From the NCBI RefSeq assembly GCF_016862095.1, contig NZ_BOMH01000051.1:62001-126000 (forward strand): a DNA stretch of 64,000 nucleotides, in the 5' to 3' direction. A program made the position numbers and the translations under genes. Shown piece after piece: positions 38,494 through 46,591 of this stretch. Under the pieces are notes generated by a model. The model saw only the letters and a program-made list of their open reading frames with translations. It was not told the origin of the DNA and made no database searches. The number at the start of each line of letters is the position of its first letter. Within the stretch, counting starts at the first letter, position 1. This DNA comes from Actinoplanes cyaneus. GTDB taxonomy: Bacteria > Actinomycetota > Actinomycetes > Mycobacteriales > Micromonosporaceae.

Positions 38494-38542
38494 CTGGTGC
38501 TCATGGTGGTTGTTCGTGCCTCATAACCACCGTGAGCACCAG
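38494..38542. repeat. Hairpin repeat family B, copy 3
   Basis: Arms 38494-38511 (CTGGTGCTCATGGTGGTT) and 38525-38542 pair over 18 bp with one wobble. The loop contains TTCGTGCCT as in copy 2. Confidence 0.8.
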
Positions 38543-38544
38543 CT

Positions 38545-38650
38545 GGGACCGTGACCCGCGCCGGGACGCGGACCGTGACTCGCGCTGGGACATGGACCGT
38601 GACTCGCGCTGGGACGCGGACCGTGACCCGCGCCGGGACGCGGACCGGGC
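38545..38650. repeat. 24-bp tandem repeat
   Basis: 24-bp units begin at 38563, 38587, 38611 and 38635, consensus GGGACGCGGACCGTGACTCG, with a partial unit at each end. It directly abuts hairpin B3 and precedes the isochorismatase stop by 80 bp. Confidence 0.8.
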
Positions 38651-38729
38651 AGGCGGGGGTCGCGGGCCGGGCCGGAGGCAGGCAGGGTCGCGGGGCACGG
38701 CGGGGTGGGGGCCCGGGGGCGGGGCGGGG

Positions 38730-39365
38730 TCAGGCGGGGGCGAGCAGGTCGGCGGTGAGTTCGGCGGTGGGTGCGACCACCCCGCAGCGCGTCTGCACGT
38801 GGCGCAGCGCGTCCGCGTGATGCGCCGGGCTGAAGTCCGCCACCGCGTCGGTGACCACGAACGGCTGGATGCCGCGCATGAACGCGTCCAATGCCGTCGC
38901 CATCACCCCGATGTGCGCGTAGACCCCGGTGATGATCAGCTGGTCCCGGTCGCCGAGCCGGTCGGCGAAGTCGGTGCCGACGAAAGCGCTGTACCGCCGC
39001 TTGGTCAGCACCTCGTCACCGGACCGCGGGGCCAACTCGCCGGTGATCGCCAGCGCCTGTGGATCGGCCGGCGGCCCGTCGCCCCAGAAGTCCTGCAGCA
39101 GCCCGCGTTCGGAGCGGCTCTGCCCGCCCGGCTGCGCCGAGAAGAACACCGGGATCCCGGCGCGGGCGGCGTGCCGGCGCAGCTCGGCGATGTTCGCGAT
39201 CACCTGGCGCAGCAGCGCGTTGTCGGTCCCGAACGGGGCCAGGAAGTAGTTCTGCATGTCGTGCACGAGCAGCGCGGCGCGTGCCGGTTCGGCACGCCAC
39301 TGGATCTTGCCGCTGGCCCGGGTGAACCCGGACGGCACCAGGTACGGATTGATGCGGGGGAGCAT
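38730..39365 (-). CDS. entB: Isochorismatase (EntB/DhbB N-domain type)
   Basis: A 211-residue isochorismatase that hydrolyses isochorismate to 2,3-dihydro-2,3-dihydroxybenzoate. Catalytic features are ALLVHDMQNYF (Asp), LTKRRYSAF (Lys) and GVYAHIGVMATA, where the Cys of related amidohydrolases is replaced, as in EntB/PhzD. Unlike EntB it has no C-terminal aryl carrier domain. ATG 39365 has AAAGG five bases upstream. A GTG at 39389 is less likely. It lies downstream of, and probably co-transcribed with, the EntA-like gene under an iron box. Isochorismate synthase and DHB-AMP ligase are not in the window. Confidence 0.85.
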   Translation of the reverse strand: MLPRINPYLVPSGFTRASGKIQWRAEPARAALLVHDMQNYFLAPFGTDNALLRQVIANIAELRRHAARAGIPVFFSAQPGGQSRSERGLLQDFWGDGPPADPQALAITGELAPRSGDEVLTKRRYSAFVGTDFADRLGDRDQLIITGVYAHIGVMATALDAFMRGIQPFVVTDAVADFSPAHHADALRHVQTRCGVVAPTAELTADLLAPA

Positions 39366-39392
39366 GTCAGCCTTTCCGATACGAAACACCGC

Positions 39393-40223
39393 CTAGGCGC
39401 GCAACGTCGCGCCACCGTCGACGTACAGGTCGTGCATGGTGATGTGCCGGGCCCGGTCGGACGCCAGGAACAGAACCGCGTCGGCGATGTCCTCCGGGCT
39501 GGCGATCCGTCCCAGCGGGATGCCCACCCGGAACGTGCCCGGGTCACCGGCCAGGACCGCTGACGCGTCGTCGCCGTCCCACAACTCGCGCTGCATCGGG
39601 GTGTCCGTCGAGCCGGGGGCGACCACGTTGCAGCGGATGCCGTGCGGCGCCAGCTCCAGGCCGAGGCACTTGGTGAACATCGTGCTCGCTGCTTTGGACG
39701 CGGCGTAGGCGGCCATGCCGGCCCGCGGCACTCCGGCGGCGTTCGACGAGACGGTGACGATCGCGCCGGAGTTGCGGTGTTTCATCCGGCGGGCCACCGC
39801 GCGACTGACGTGGAAGACGCCGGTGGTGTTGACCGCGAACGTGTGCGCCCACTCGGCGTCGGTCACGTCGACGACGTCGCCGAGGTGCAGGACGCCGGCG
39901 ACGTTGACCAGCAGGTCGATCGGCCCGTCGATGCTGTCGACGACCGCCTGCACCTGATCCACATCGGTCACGTCGGCAGAATGGCCCACGACGGACCCGT
40001 TCGTGAGGCCGGGCTCTGCGAGGTCAACGGTGTGAACCCGAACGCCCTCGGCGGACCCGTTCGTGAGGCCGGGCTCGGCGAGGTCGACGGCGTGGACGCG
40101 AACGCCCTCGGCGGCGAGGGCGACGGTGACCGCGCGCCCGATGCCCCGGGCCGCGCCGGTCACGATCGCTGTCCGGTCCGCCAGGCCGTGGACCGGCCGG
40201 TCCCTGTCCAAGGGCGTGGTCAT
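39393..40223 (-). CDS. entA: 2,3-dihydro-2,3-dihydroxybenzoate dehydrogenase with internal duplication
   Basis: A 276-residue short-chain dehydrogenase that would oxidise the isochorismatase product to 2,3-dihydroxybenzoate for catechol siderophores. It has the Rossmann motif TGAARGIGRAV, the NVAGV strand, the catalytic Ser region TVSSNAAG and YAASK. Residues ~36-75 contain a perfect-register tandem duplication of 20 residues, AEGVRVHAVDLAEPGLTNGS then AEGVRVHTVDLAEPGLTNGS. This repeats the second beta-strand whose Asp normally selects NAD. Family members are ~250-260 long, matching one copy fewer. The ATG at 40223 follows GGAG. A strong iron box lies upstream. Confidence 0.85.
   Translation of the reverse strand: MTTPLDRDRPVHGLADRTAIVTGAARGIGRAVTVALAAEGVRVHAVDLAEPGLTNGSAEGVRVHTVDLAEPGLTNGSVVGHSADVTDVDQVQAVVDSIDGPIDLLVNVAGVLHLGDVVDVTDAEWAHTFAVNTTGVFHVSRAVARRMKHRNSGAIVTVSSNAAGVPRAGMAAYAASKAASTMFTKCLGLELAPHGIRCNVVAPGSTDTPMQRELWDGDDASAVLAGDPGTFRVGIPLGRIASPEDIADAVLFLASDRARHITMHDLYVDGGATLRA
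39993..40112 (-). repeat. 60-bp in-frame tandem duplication inside entA
   Basis: Two 60-bp units (39993-40052 and 40053-40112) begin GGACCCGTTCGTGAGGCCGG. They differ at several bases, mostly silent, so the duplication is not brand new or has been partly diversified. Confidence 0.9.
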
Positions 40224-40240
40224 GCCATCGGCTCCGTTCG

Positions 40241-40259
40241 TTAGGTTAGCCTAACCTAG
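40241..40259. promoter_or_regulatory. Iron box (IdeR/DmdR type) upstream of entA
   Basis: TTAGGTTAGCCTAACCTAG: perfect 8-bp arms (40242-40249 and 40251-40258) around one C, nearly identical to the consensus actinobacterial IdeR/DmdR1 operator. It lies 18 bases before the entA ATG, so the entA-entB pair should be repressed by iron. Confidence 0.9.
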
Positions 40260-40297
40260 CACCGGCATCGATCGCACAGAAGCGTGGAACACCTCAC

Positions 40298-43200
40298 TCA
40301 CCCGCACAGTGGGGAAAGCTGCTGACCGTCATTGCGGCTCGCGATCGTGGCGATCCGGCACAGAACAGCGATGACCTCGGCGTCGTCCAGCCGCCACACC
40401 CCGAACGTCCAGTCGAACCCGGAGCTGGCCAGCAACTTGCCGTCCGGGGAGAAGGACAGCGATCCGGATCGGTCACGGTGCCCGGTCAGGGTGGCCGCCA
40501 AGCGGTGACCGGCGGTGTCCCACAGGTGGACGCGCCCGTTGAACTCGGTCGTGGCGAGTGTCCGCCCGTCCGGGGAGAAGGCGATCGCGTCGATCTGCTG
40601 GACCTGGGAGTCGGTCCGCCAGAGCACGTTCGCGCCGTCGGGTCTCCGGATCTCCACGTATCCACTGTCCCCGGTCACCGCGATCGAGCCGTCGGCCGGC
40701 GACACCGCGAGGTCGAGAGACTGATTGTTGCCGAGCTCGGAGCCGGGCTGCTCGCTGAAGTCGCTGACCCGCCAGCGCCGCAACTCCGACAACGACGCGT
40801 AGCTGCCACCGGCGCTGGCGTTGGCTGTCACCGTGGCCATCAACGTCGCGCCGTCGGCGGCGAACGCGACGGCGTAGGCATCGTTCCGCGGCCAGAACTG
40901 GGCTCGCACCTCGCGCCGGACAACGTCGTACACCAGAATTGTCGAGGCCTTCTTCCTGGCCTCCTCGAGGTTGGACCCGGCCGGGAAGATCTCGTCCACG
41001 CGGAGGCCGGTCGCGACCGCCACCAGGGAACCGTCCGGTGAGACGGCAAGGTCCTTCTGCGCCGCGGCGAGGGGCACGGTCTCCCGCAGCTCCCCGGTCG
41101 CCGCCTGGCGCACCTCGAGCTTGCGATCCGCGGTGACGTCGACCAGCGTGCCACCGGCGGCGTAGGCGACCAGGCTCGGTGAGCCGCTGGTCCGGATCGC
41201 GGTGACGAGGTCACGCGAGGTGGTGTCCCAGATCCGGAGCAGTCCGTCGTCGGCGACGGTTGCCAGCCGCTTGCCGTCCGGTGAGAACGCGCTGCTAAAC
41301 ACCCGCCCGACGTGCGGCAGCCAGGTGGTCGCCCGCCGCAGCATCGCGGTCGGCGCGTCCGCACCGGTCACCGCGACGAGACGACCGTCCGGTGAGACCG
41401 CCATGGCCGGAGATGTGGCCACCCCGGTGTCCTGGACCGTCTTCGAGCCGTCGGCGAGCAGGAACATGGCGACGCTGCGATAGCCGTTGTTGGCGACCGC
41501 CACGCCGTCGGCGGTGACCGCGATCTTGTTGTCCCCGGGCGTGACCGCATCCGGGATCATCGTGCGCAGCTTCCTGCCGGACGGGATCGCCCAGTGGGTG
41601 AGCTGGCCGAGCGCGTTCGCACCGACCAGGCTGCCGTCCGGCGCGAACGCGACGCGGGCGGTGTCCGGGACGGTCGTCACCAGCCGCCCGTCGCCCAGTT
41701 GCCGGACCTGGGCAGGGGATTTCAGATCCTTGGTGACAGCCACATACTTCCCGTCGCCGCTGATCGACAGATCGAGGGCGAAGTAGGTGCCGACGGGCAG
41801 GGAGCGGGTCAGCTTGCCGGTGGCCGCGTCCCACATGCCGAGCTGGAACTCGCTTCCGGTGGTGTCGGTGCGGGTGGCGATCACCGTGGAGGTCCCCGGG
41901 AGCCAGGCCGCCGCGGCGCCGGCCGGCAGGACCCGGGCGAGCCGGCCGGTGGCGGCGTCCCAGATGTGCAGGCCGTCGGCCGCGATGGTGCTGGCGAGCA
42001 GAAACCTGCCGTCCGGGGAGAAGGCGACCGACGACGTGTTCTCCCGGGCCTTCTCGTCGGGCGGGACCAGTGGCTCGCCGATCTGCCGGTGGGTGGCCGT
42101 GTCCCAGATCCGGACCGTGCCGTCGAGGTAGCCGACCGCGACCCGGGTGGCATCCGGGCTGAAGGCCGCGGCCGTGCCGCCCGGCTCGGTGCCGAGCGTG
42201 CCGAGCGTGTTGACCATCTGCGCGGAGAGCAGCGCCCCGCGCGCCTCCGGGGTGGGCTTCTCCTGCCAGCCGGCCAGCGCCTGCCGGACCGCCGTGATCT
42301 CGTCCCGGTCCAGCGCGTTGATCGCCTCGGCGGCATGCTGCCGGGAGGCCGCGTCGCCGCGGGCGTCCTCAGCCTCCTGCTCCTTCTCGGCGGCGACCCG
42401 CTGCTTGTCGACGGCGACCAGCCCACCCGCCACGGCCAGCAGCAACGCGACTCCCAGCCCTGCGGCCAGTCGTCGCAGCCGCCCGGTCGCCCGGCGGCGG
42501 GCCCGCTCGTCACGTTCGGCAGCCTCGGTGCCGGCGGCCAGGAAGTCCGGCGCCGGGGCGGGGAGCGCGCCGGCGTCGGTGAGACGTTCCCGGGCTGCCA
42601 GCAGGCGTGACCCTCGCAGCAGCAGATCCGGGTCGCGGCCGGAGCCGTCCCAGTCCTCCGCCGCCTCGACGACCCGCTGCCGCAGCTCCAGGTCGGCGCG
42701 AGCCTCCTCCACCCAGCCGGCCAGGCGGGGCCACCCGGTCAGCAGCGCCTCGTGGCTGATCTCGACGGTCTCCGCCCCGGCGGTCACCAGTCGCTCGGCG
42801 ACCAGCCTGTCCAGCACCCGCGCGTTGCCGGCGGTGCGCTCCCCGCGACGGCGGACGACCGTGCCGTTGCCGGTCACCGTCACCAGCGAGAGCAGAGCGG
42901 CGCGCAGAGCCTCCCGGTCCTGCGGTTCCAGGCCGACGTAGATGCGCTCAGCGGTCTCGGCCACCGCATACCGGATGCCGCCGGTCTGCCGGTAGGCCTC
43001 GACGGTGAGCCGGTCACCGTCGCGCCGCTCCCAGGTCGCCCGCAACGCGTGCGCCAGCAGCGGCAACGCGCCCGGCTGATAGCCCTCGCGGCTCGGCCCC
43101 GGACCGTCGAGCGGACCCTGACCGAGATCGCGGAGCAGCAGCTCGGGCAGGCCCGGGTCGACCTTGAGCCCGGCTTGCTCGGCGGGCTCGACCACGGCGC

Positions 43201-44653
43201 GGCGCAGCGCCTCGGCGTCGAGCGGCCCGAGCACCACGTGCCCGGCGGCCAGCAGCCCGGCCAGCGGTGGCAGCTCGACGCACGCGGGATAGAAATCCGA
43301 CCGGACCGCGATCACCACCAGCGCCGGTGCTGCAGCGGTCAGCGCCGAAGCGAACGCCAGCCGCTCGGCCGGGTCCGCACACTGGGTGAACAGCTCCTCG
43401 AACTGGTCGACCACGATCACCGGCCGTCGACCCTCGGCCGCGGCCCGCCCGGCCAGCGTCCCCAGTCGCTCCGGCTCCCGCCGCACCTGATCCGCCAGCT
43501 CGGCGATCCCAGCGGGGCCGGCGGCTCCATTCCGCTCCGGAGTCCCGGCAGCCCCACTCCCGGCAGCCCCGGCGAGACCGACAGGCTCGGCAGGACTGGC
43601 TGGCTCGGCGGGAGTGGCCGGCTCGGCGGGACTGGCTGGCTCGGCAGGCGCGGTCGGCTCGGTGGGAGCGGCGGGCTCGGGTGGGAGGAGGCCGGCGATC
43701 TTGTGGACCAGGTCGCGCAGGGGAGTCGGGCCAGGCGTCAGCAACACCCACGGCCAGGTCGCCGCCTCGGGCCCCAGCCGCCCCGCACCGATCGCTGGGA
43801 GCAGGCCGGCGCGCAGCAGCGACGACTTCCCGGCACCGGACACCCCGGTGACGACGAGGGCCGGGCCGCCCACGACCTGCTCGCTCAGCCGGCCCAGCAG
43901 CTCGGCGACCTGCGTCTCGCGCCCCCGGAACAGTGGAGCGTCGGCCGGCTGGAACGCGGCCAGCCCCGGATAGGGCGACACAGCCGAACCGGTCACCGGC
44001 GAAGCGGGCACCGGCTCCCGATTCACCGCGACCAGTTGACGCCGGACCTGCTCCAGTTGCTGGTGCAGCAGGAACGTCTGCCCGGCGAACTGCTGCCGCA
44101 GCTCGTCGACGGCCCGGCGCACGTCACCGACCATCCACCGCAGGGCCCCGACGTCTGTGCCCAGCCCTTCGAAGACCTGCTCCAACTGCCGGCGCAGATC
44201 CTCGTCGGCGATGGCGGCCTCGGTCAGCGCGGTGGCGACCGCATCGACCTCGTGCAGCACCGCGGAGACCTCCGCCTGCAACTGCCGGCTCCGCTCGTCT
44301 CCCGCGTCGAGCAGGGGCAGCAGGTCGTCGGCGACCGCGTCGCGCCATTGCTGCTCGGTGATCGGGGCGGTCCCGCGCAGTCGTTGAGCGGTGCCGGCCA
44401 GCGAATCGGCCAGGAAGTTGCTCCCCAGGCCGCCGAGCTGGGCCAGGGCCACCGCGAACTCGGCCGAGACACCCAGCCCGGCGCCCGCCACCGGAGCCAC
44501 CGCCGAGGCGGTGAGAAAGGCCAGAATCGCATACGGACCGGCGCCGCGCGCCCGTGCCCGGGCGCGCCGTCCGGTCTCCCGGACCCAGGCCCGCACACCG
44601 GCCCGGGCCCGCTCGGCGGGCTCGGGAGTGTCATGGGGGTCAGGCTCGTGCAC
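40298..44653 (-). CDS. Membrane-linked STAND NTPase with WD40 repeats
   Basis: A 1451-residue protein. A hydrophobic segment lies at ~32-75 (YAILAFLTASAVAPVAGAGL), followed by a helical, coiled-coil-like stretch to ~215. The nSTAND1 NTPase starts YPGLAAFQPADAPLFRGRE, with Walker A TGVSGAGKSSL near 268 and Walker B PVIVVDQFEELF near 413. A PAEPAS-type repeat is inserted between them. A winged-helix/TPR-like region leads to a membrane helix near 722-745 (LAAGLGVALLLAVAGGLVAV), then ~600 residues of WD40 blades (FSPDGRFLLAS; VRIWDTATH). Such proteins are signal-sensing ATPases in which the propeller detects the ligand. The GTG at 44653 follows AAGGA by eight bases. No effector enzyme domain is recognised. 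Confidence 0.85.
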   Translation of the reverse strand: MHEPDPHDTPEPAERARAGVRAWVRETGRRARARARGAGPYAILAFLTASAVAPVAGAGLGVSAEFAVALAQLGGLGSNFLADSLAGTAQRLRGTAPITEQQWRDAVADDLLPLLDAGDERSRQLQAEVSAVLHEVDAVATALTEAAIADEDLRRQLEQVFEGLGTDVGALRWMVGDVRRAVDELRQQFAGQTFLLHQQLEQVRRQLVAVNREPVPASPVTGSAVSPYPGLAAFQPADAPLFRGRETQVAELLGRLSEQVVGGPALVVTGVSGAGKSSLLRAGLLPAIGAGRLGPEAATWPWVLLTPGPTPLRDLVHKIAGLLPPEPAAPTEPTAPAEPASPAEPATPAEPASPAEPVGLAGAAGSGAAGTPERNGAAGPAGIAELADQVRREPERLGTLAGRAAAEGRRPVIVVDQFEELFTQCADPAERLAFASALTAAAPALVVIAVRSDFYPACVELPPLAGLLAAGHVVLGPLDAEALRRAVVEPAEQAGLKVDPGLPELLLRDLGQGPLDGPGPSREGYQPGALPLLAHALRATWERRDGDRLTVEAYRQTGGIRYAVAETAERIYVGLEPQDREALRAALLSLVTVTGNGTVVRRRGERTAGNARVLDRLVAERLVTAGAETVEISHEALLTGWPRLAGWVEEARADLELRQRVVEAAEDWDGSGRDPDLLLRGSRLLAARERLTDAGALPAPAPDFLAAGTEAAERDERARRRATGRLRRLAAGLGVALLLAVAGGLVAVDKQRVAAEKEQEAEDARGDAASRQHAAEAINALDRDEITAVRQALAGWQEKPTPEARGALLSAQMVNTLGTLGTEPGGTAAAFSPDATRVAVGYLDGTVRIWDTATHRQIGEPLVPPDEKARENTSSVAFSPDGRFLLASTIAADGLHIWDAATGRLARVLPAGAAAAWLPGTSTVIATRTDTTGSEFQLGMWDAATGKLTRSLPVGTYFALDLSISGDGKYVAVTKDLKSPAQVRQLGDGRLVTTVPDTARVAFAPDGSLVGANALGQLTHWAIPSGRKLRTMIPDAVTPGDNKIAVTADGVAVANNGYRSVAMFLLADGSKTVQDTGVATSPAMAVSPDGRLVAVTGADAPTAMLRRATTWLPHVGRVFSSAFSPDGKRLATVADDGLLRIWDTTSRDLVTAIRTSGSPSLVAYAAGGTLVDVTADRKLEVRQAATGELRETVPLAAAQKDLAVSPDGSLVAVATGLRVDEIFPAGSNLEEARKKASTILVYDVVRREVRAQFWPRNDAYAVAFAADGATLMATVTANASAGGSYASLSELRRWRVSDFSEQPGSELGNNQSLDLAVSPADGSIAVTGDSGYVEIRRPDGANVLWRTDSQVQQIDAIAFSPDGRTLATTEFNGRVHLWDTAGHRLAATLTGHRDRSGSLSFSPDGKLLASSGFDWTFGVWRLDDAEVIAVLCRIATIASRNDGQQLSPLCG
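43584..43691 (-). repeat. 18-bp coding repeat in the STAND gene
   Basis: GGCTCGG-anchored 18-bp units start at 43584, 43602, 43620, 43638, 43656 and 43674 and encode PAEPAS/PAEPAT-like hexapeptides in the NTPase linker. Unit number could vary without a frameshift. Confidence 0.85.
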
Positions 44654-44731
44654 GGCAGCCGTCCTTCGTGGACATCGTTCGTCGCTGAGGCCCCATGATG
44701 GCACCGCCGGGCGACCCGCCACACCAGACCG

Positions 44732-44803
44732 AAAGTATGCTTCTGCCTTCGCAAAACAGTACTTTGGGACCGTGCGGTGGCTGGTCCGCGCTGCGTACTT
44801 TGG
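44732..44803. promoter_or_regulatory. Repeated GTACTTTGG sites in divergent promoter
   Basis: GTACTTTGG occurs at 44759-44767 and 44795-44803 (36 bp apart), and AAAGTA at 44732-44737 is inverted relative to TACTTT (44760-44765). All lie in the 154-bp spacer between the divergent STAND and GT39 genes. A possible shared operator. Confidence 0.4.
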
Positions 44804-44807
44804 CGGC

Positions 44808-46307
44808 GTGACCGAAACGCTGACGCACAGCGGGAGAGCCGGCCGCCGGCCGATGGCCTGGCTGCCGGTGTCCCTGATCGCCCTCGCGGCCACCCTGGCG
44901 ATGCTGGCCGTCGCCGGCCGCTACGACTACCACCGCGACGAGCTCTACTTCCGGATGCTCGGCAACCACCCCGCATGGGGCTATGTCGACCAGCCGCCGT
45001 TCACCCCGCTCCTCGACCGGCTCGCGATCGAGCTGCTCGGCGACTCGGTCTGGGCCATCCGTGTTCCCTATGCTCTGCTGCTCGGCGTGGCCGCGTTGCT
45101 GGCCGCGGCGATCGCCCGTGAGGCCGGCGGCGGCGCGGGCGCGCAGTCGCTGGCCGCCTCGGTCGTCTTCGGCACGTTCCCGCTCAGCAGCTTCCACGTC
45201 GGCAGCACGGCCGCGGCCGACCTGCTCGTCTGGCTCGGGGTCATCCTCTTCGTGATCCGCGCGCTGCTGCACGATCAGCCACGCGCCTGGCTGTGGGCCG
45301 GCCTGGTCGCCGGGCTCGGCCTCTACAACAAACACCTGGTCGTGCTGCTCCTGCTCTGCCTCGCCGGTGCGCTGCTGATCACCGGCCCGCGACGGGTGCT
45401 GCTCTCGCCGTGGCTGTGGGCCGGGGTCACGATCGCGCTGGTCGTCGGCCTGCCGAACCTGATCTACCAGGTGGTCAACGACTTCCCGCAGGCAGAGATG
45501 GCCCGCGCGCTCGCCGAGGACAAGGGCGAGGAGTCACGGGTGCTGCTCCTGCCGTTCCAGTTGCTGCTGGTCGGCCTGCCGCCGGTGTGGATCGCGGGGG
45601 TGGTCACCCTGCTGCGTGATCAGCGCTTGCGGCCGATCCGGGCGCTGGCCGTGGCGTACCCACTGATGCTGGTTCTTCTCCTGGTGATCGCCGGTCAGCC
45701 GTATTATCCGCTGGGGCTGCTCACCGCCCTGTTCGCGATCGGCGCCGTGCCTGCCGTGCGCTGGCTCAGTGGTCGCGCGGCCCGGCGCTTCTGGTTGCTC
45801 GCGGGGGTGCTGATCTTCGCGGCGATGGGCATCGTCAGCTCCCTGCCGCTGGTCCCGGAGAGCGAGCTGGCGGATTCCGGCGTCGCCGACGCGAATCAGA
45901 CGATCGCCGACCAGATCGGCTGGCCGGAATATGTCGCGCAGGTCGCCGTCGTCCATCGGTTGCTGCCCGCGGAGGACCAGTCCCGGTCGGTGCTCTTCAC
46001 CGGGAACTACGGCGAGGCCGGCGCGCTCGATCGTTACGGCCCGGCGCTGGGCCTGCCGCAGGCATACAGCGGTCAGAACGAGCTGTACAACCTGGGCCCG
46101 CCGCCCGACGACAAGACCGTGGTAATCGCGGTGCTGCAGGCGCCCTTGGCGCGAGCCGACCAGCTGCTGGGCGCGTGCACCGACCAGGGCCGGCTGCACA
46201 ATGCCGCTGGCGTCGAGAACGAGGAGTCCGAGGAGGCCCACATCTACGTCTGTCGTCCCAGCACACCCTGGCACGTCCTCTGGCCCACCCTCCAGCACTA
46301 CTCCTGA
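44808..46307 (+). CDS. GT39/ArnT-like membrane glycosyltransferase
   Basis: A 499-residue GT-C glycosyltransferase of the ArnT/PMT (GT39) type using polyprenyl-phosphate sugars at the outer membrane face. The first extracytoplasmic loop carries YDYHRDELYFRMLGNHPAWG (catalytic-type Asp-Glu) and DQPPFTPLLDRLA. About eleven helices follow, with GLYNKHLVVLLLLCLAGALL, and a ~130-residue soluble C-terminus (LLPAEDQSRSVLFTGNYGEAG). The GTG at 44808 is chosen because it precedes the first membrane segment closely. No RBS is obvious. Acceptor unknown. It is divergent from the STAND gene. Confidence 0.8.
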   Translation: MTETLTHSGRAGRRPMAWLPVSLIALAATLAMLAVAGRYDYHRDELYFRMLGNHPAWGYVDQPPFTPLLDRLAIELLGDSVWAIRVPYALLLGVAALLAAAIAREAGGGAGAQSLAASVVFGTFPLSSFHVGSTAAADLLVWLGVILFVIRALLHDQPRAWLWAGLVAGLGLYNKHLVVLLLLCLAGALLITGPRRVLLSPWLWAGVTIALVVGLPNLIYQVVNDFPQAEMARALAEDKGEESRVLLLPFQLLLVGLPPVWIAGVVTLLRDQRLRPIRALAVAYPLMLVLLLVIAGQPYYPLGLLTALFAIGAVPAVRWLSGRAARRFWLLAGVLIFAAMGIVSSLPLVPESELADSGVADANQTIADQIGWPEYVAQVAVVHRLLPAEDQSRSVLFTGNYGEAGALDRYGPALGLPQAYSGQNELYNLGPPPDDKTVVIAVLQAPLARADQLLGACTDQGRLHNAAGVENEESEEAHIYVCRPSTPWHVLWPTLQHYS

Positions 46308-46374
46308 CGGGCCGGAGGCTGGCGGCCCGACCTTGACACGGCCGCCGCGTCCAGAGCTGCCGGCCGCGCCGGAA

Positions 46375-46535
46375 GCTGCCCGCCGCGTCGCGAGTTGCCG
46401 GTTGCGTGGGGCGTTGCCCGCCGCGTCGGGAGTTGCCGGCCGCGCCGGGGGTTGCCCGCTGCGTCGGGAGTTGCCGGCGGCGCCGGGGGTTGCCCGCTGC
46501 GTCGGGAGTTGCCGGCGGCGCCGGGGGTTGCCGTG
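46375..46535. repeat. 38-bp tandem repeat in convergent spacer
   Basis: 38-bp units begin at 46375, 46413, 46451, 46489 and 46527 (partial), consensus GTTGCCCGCTGCGTCGGGAG, each made of two similar half-units. It lies between the convergent GT39 and LLM genes. The rest of the 284-bp spacer holds nothing recognisable. Confidence 0.85.
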
Positions 46536-46591
46536 CCGGTGGGAAGCGGTGGTTTCCTGGTCTGCTGCCTGACGGCGGGCGGACGGTGTGG

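Noticed and set aside
38274..39563. Forward open frame of about 430 codons over the isochorismatase gene
   Set aside because: It starts in element A, crosses a 24-bp minisatellite and then runs antisense to entB. No recognisable domain.
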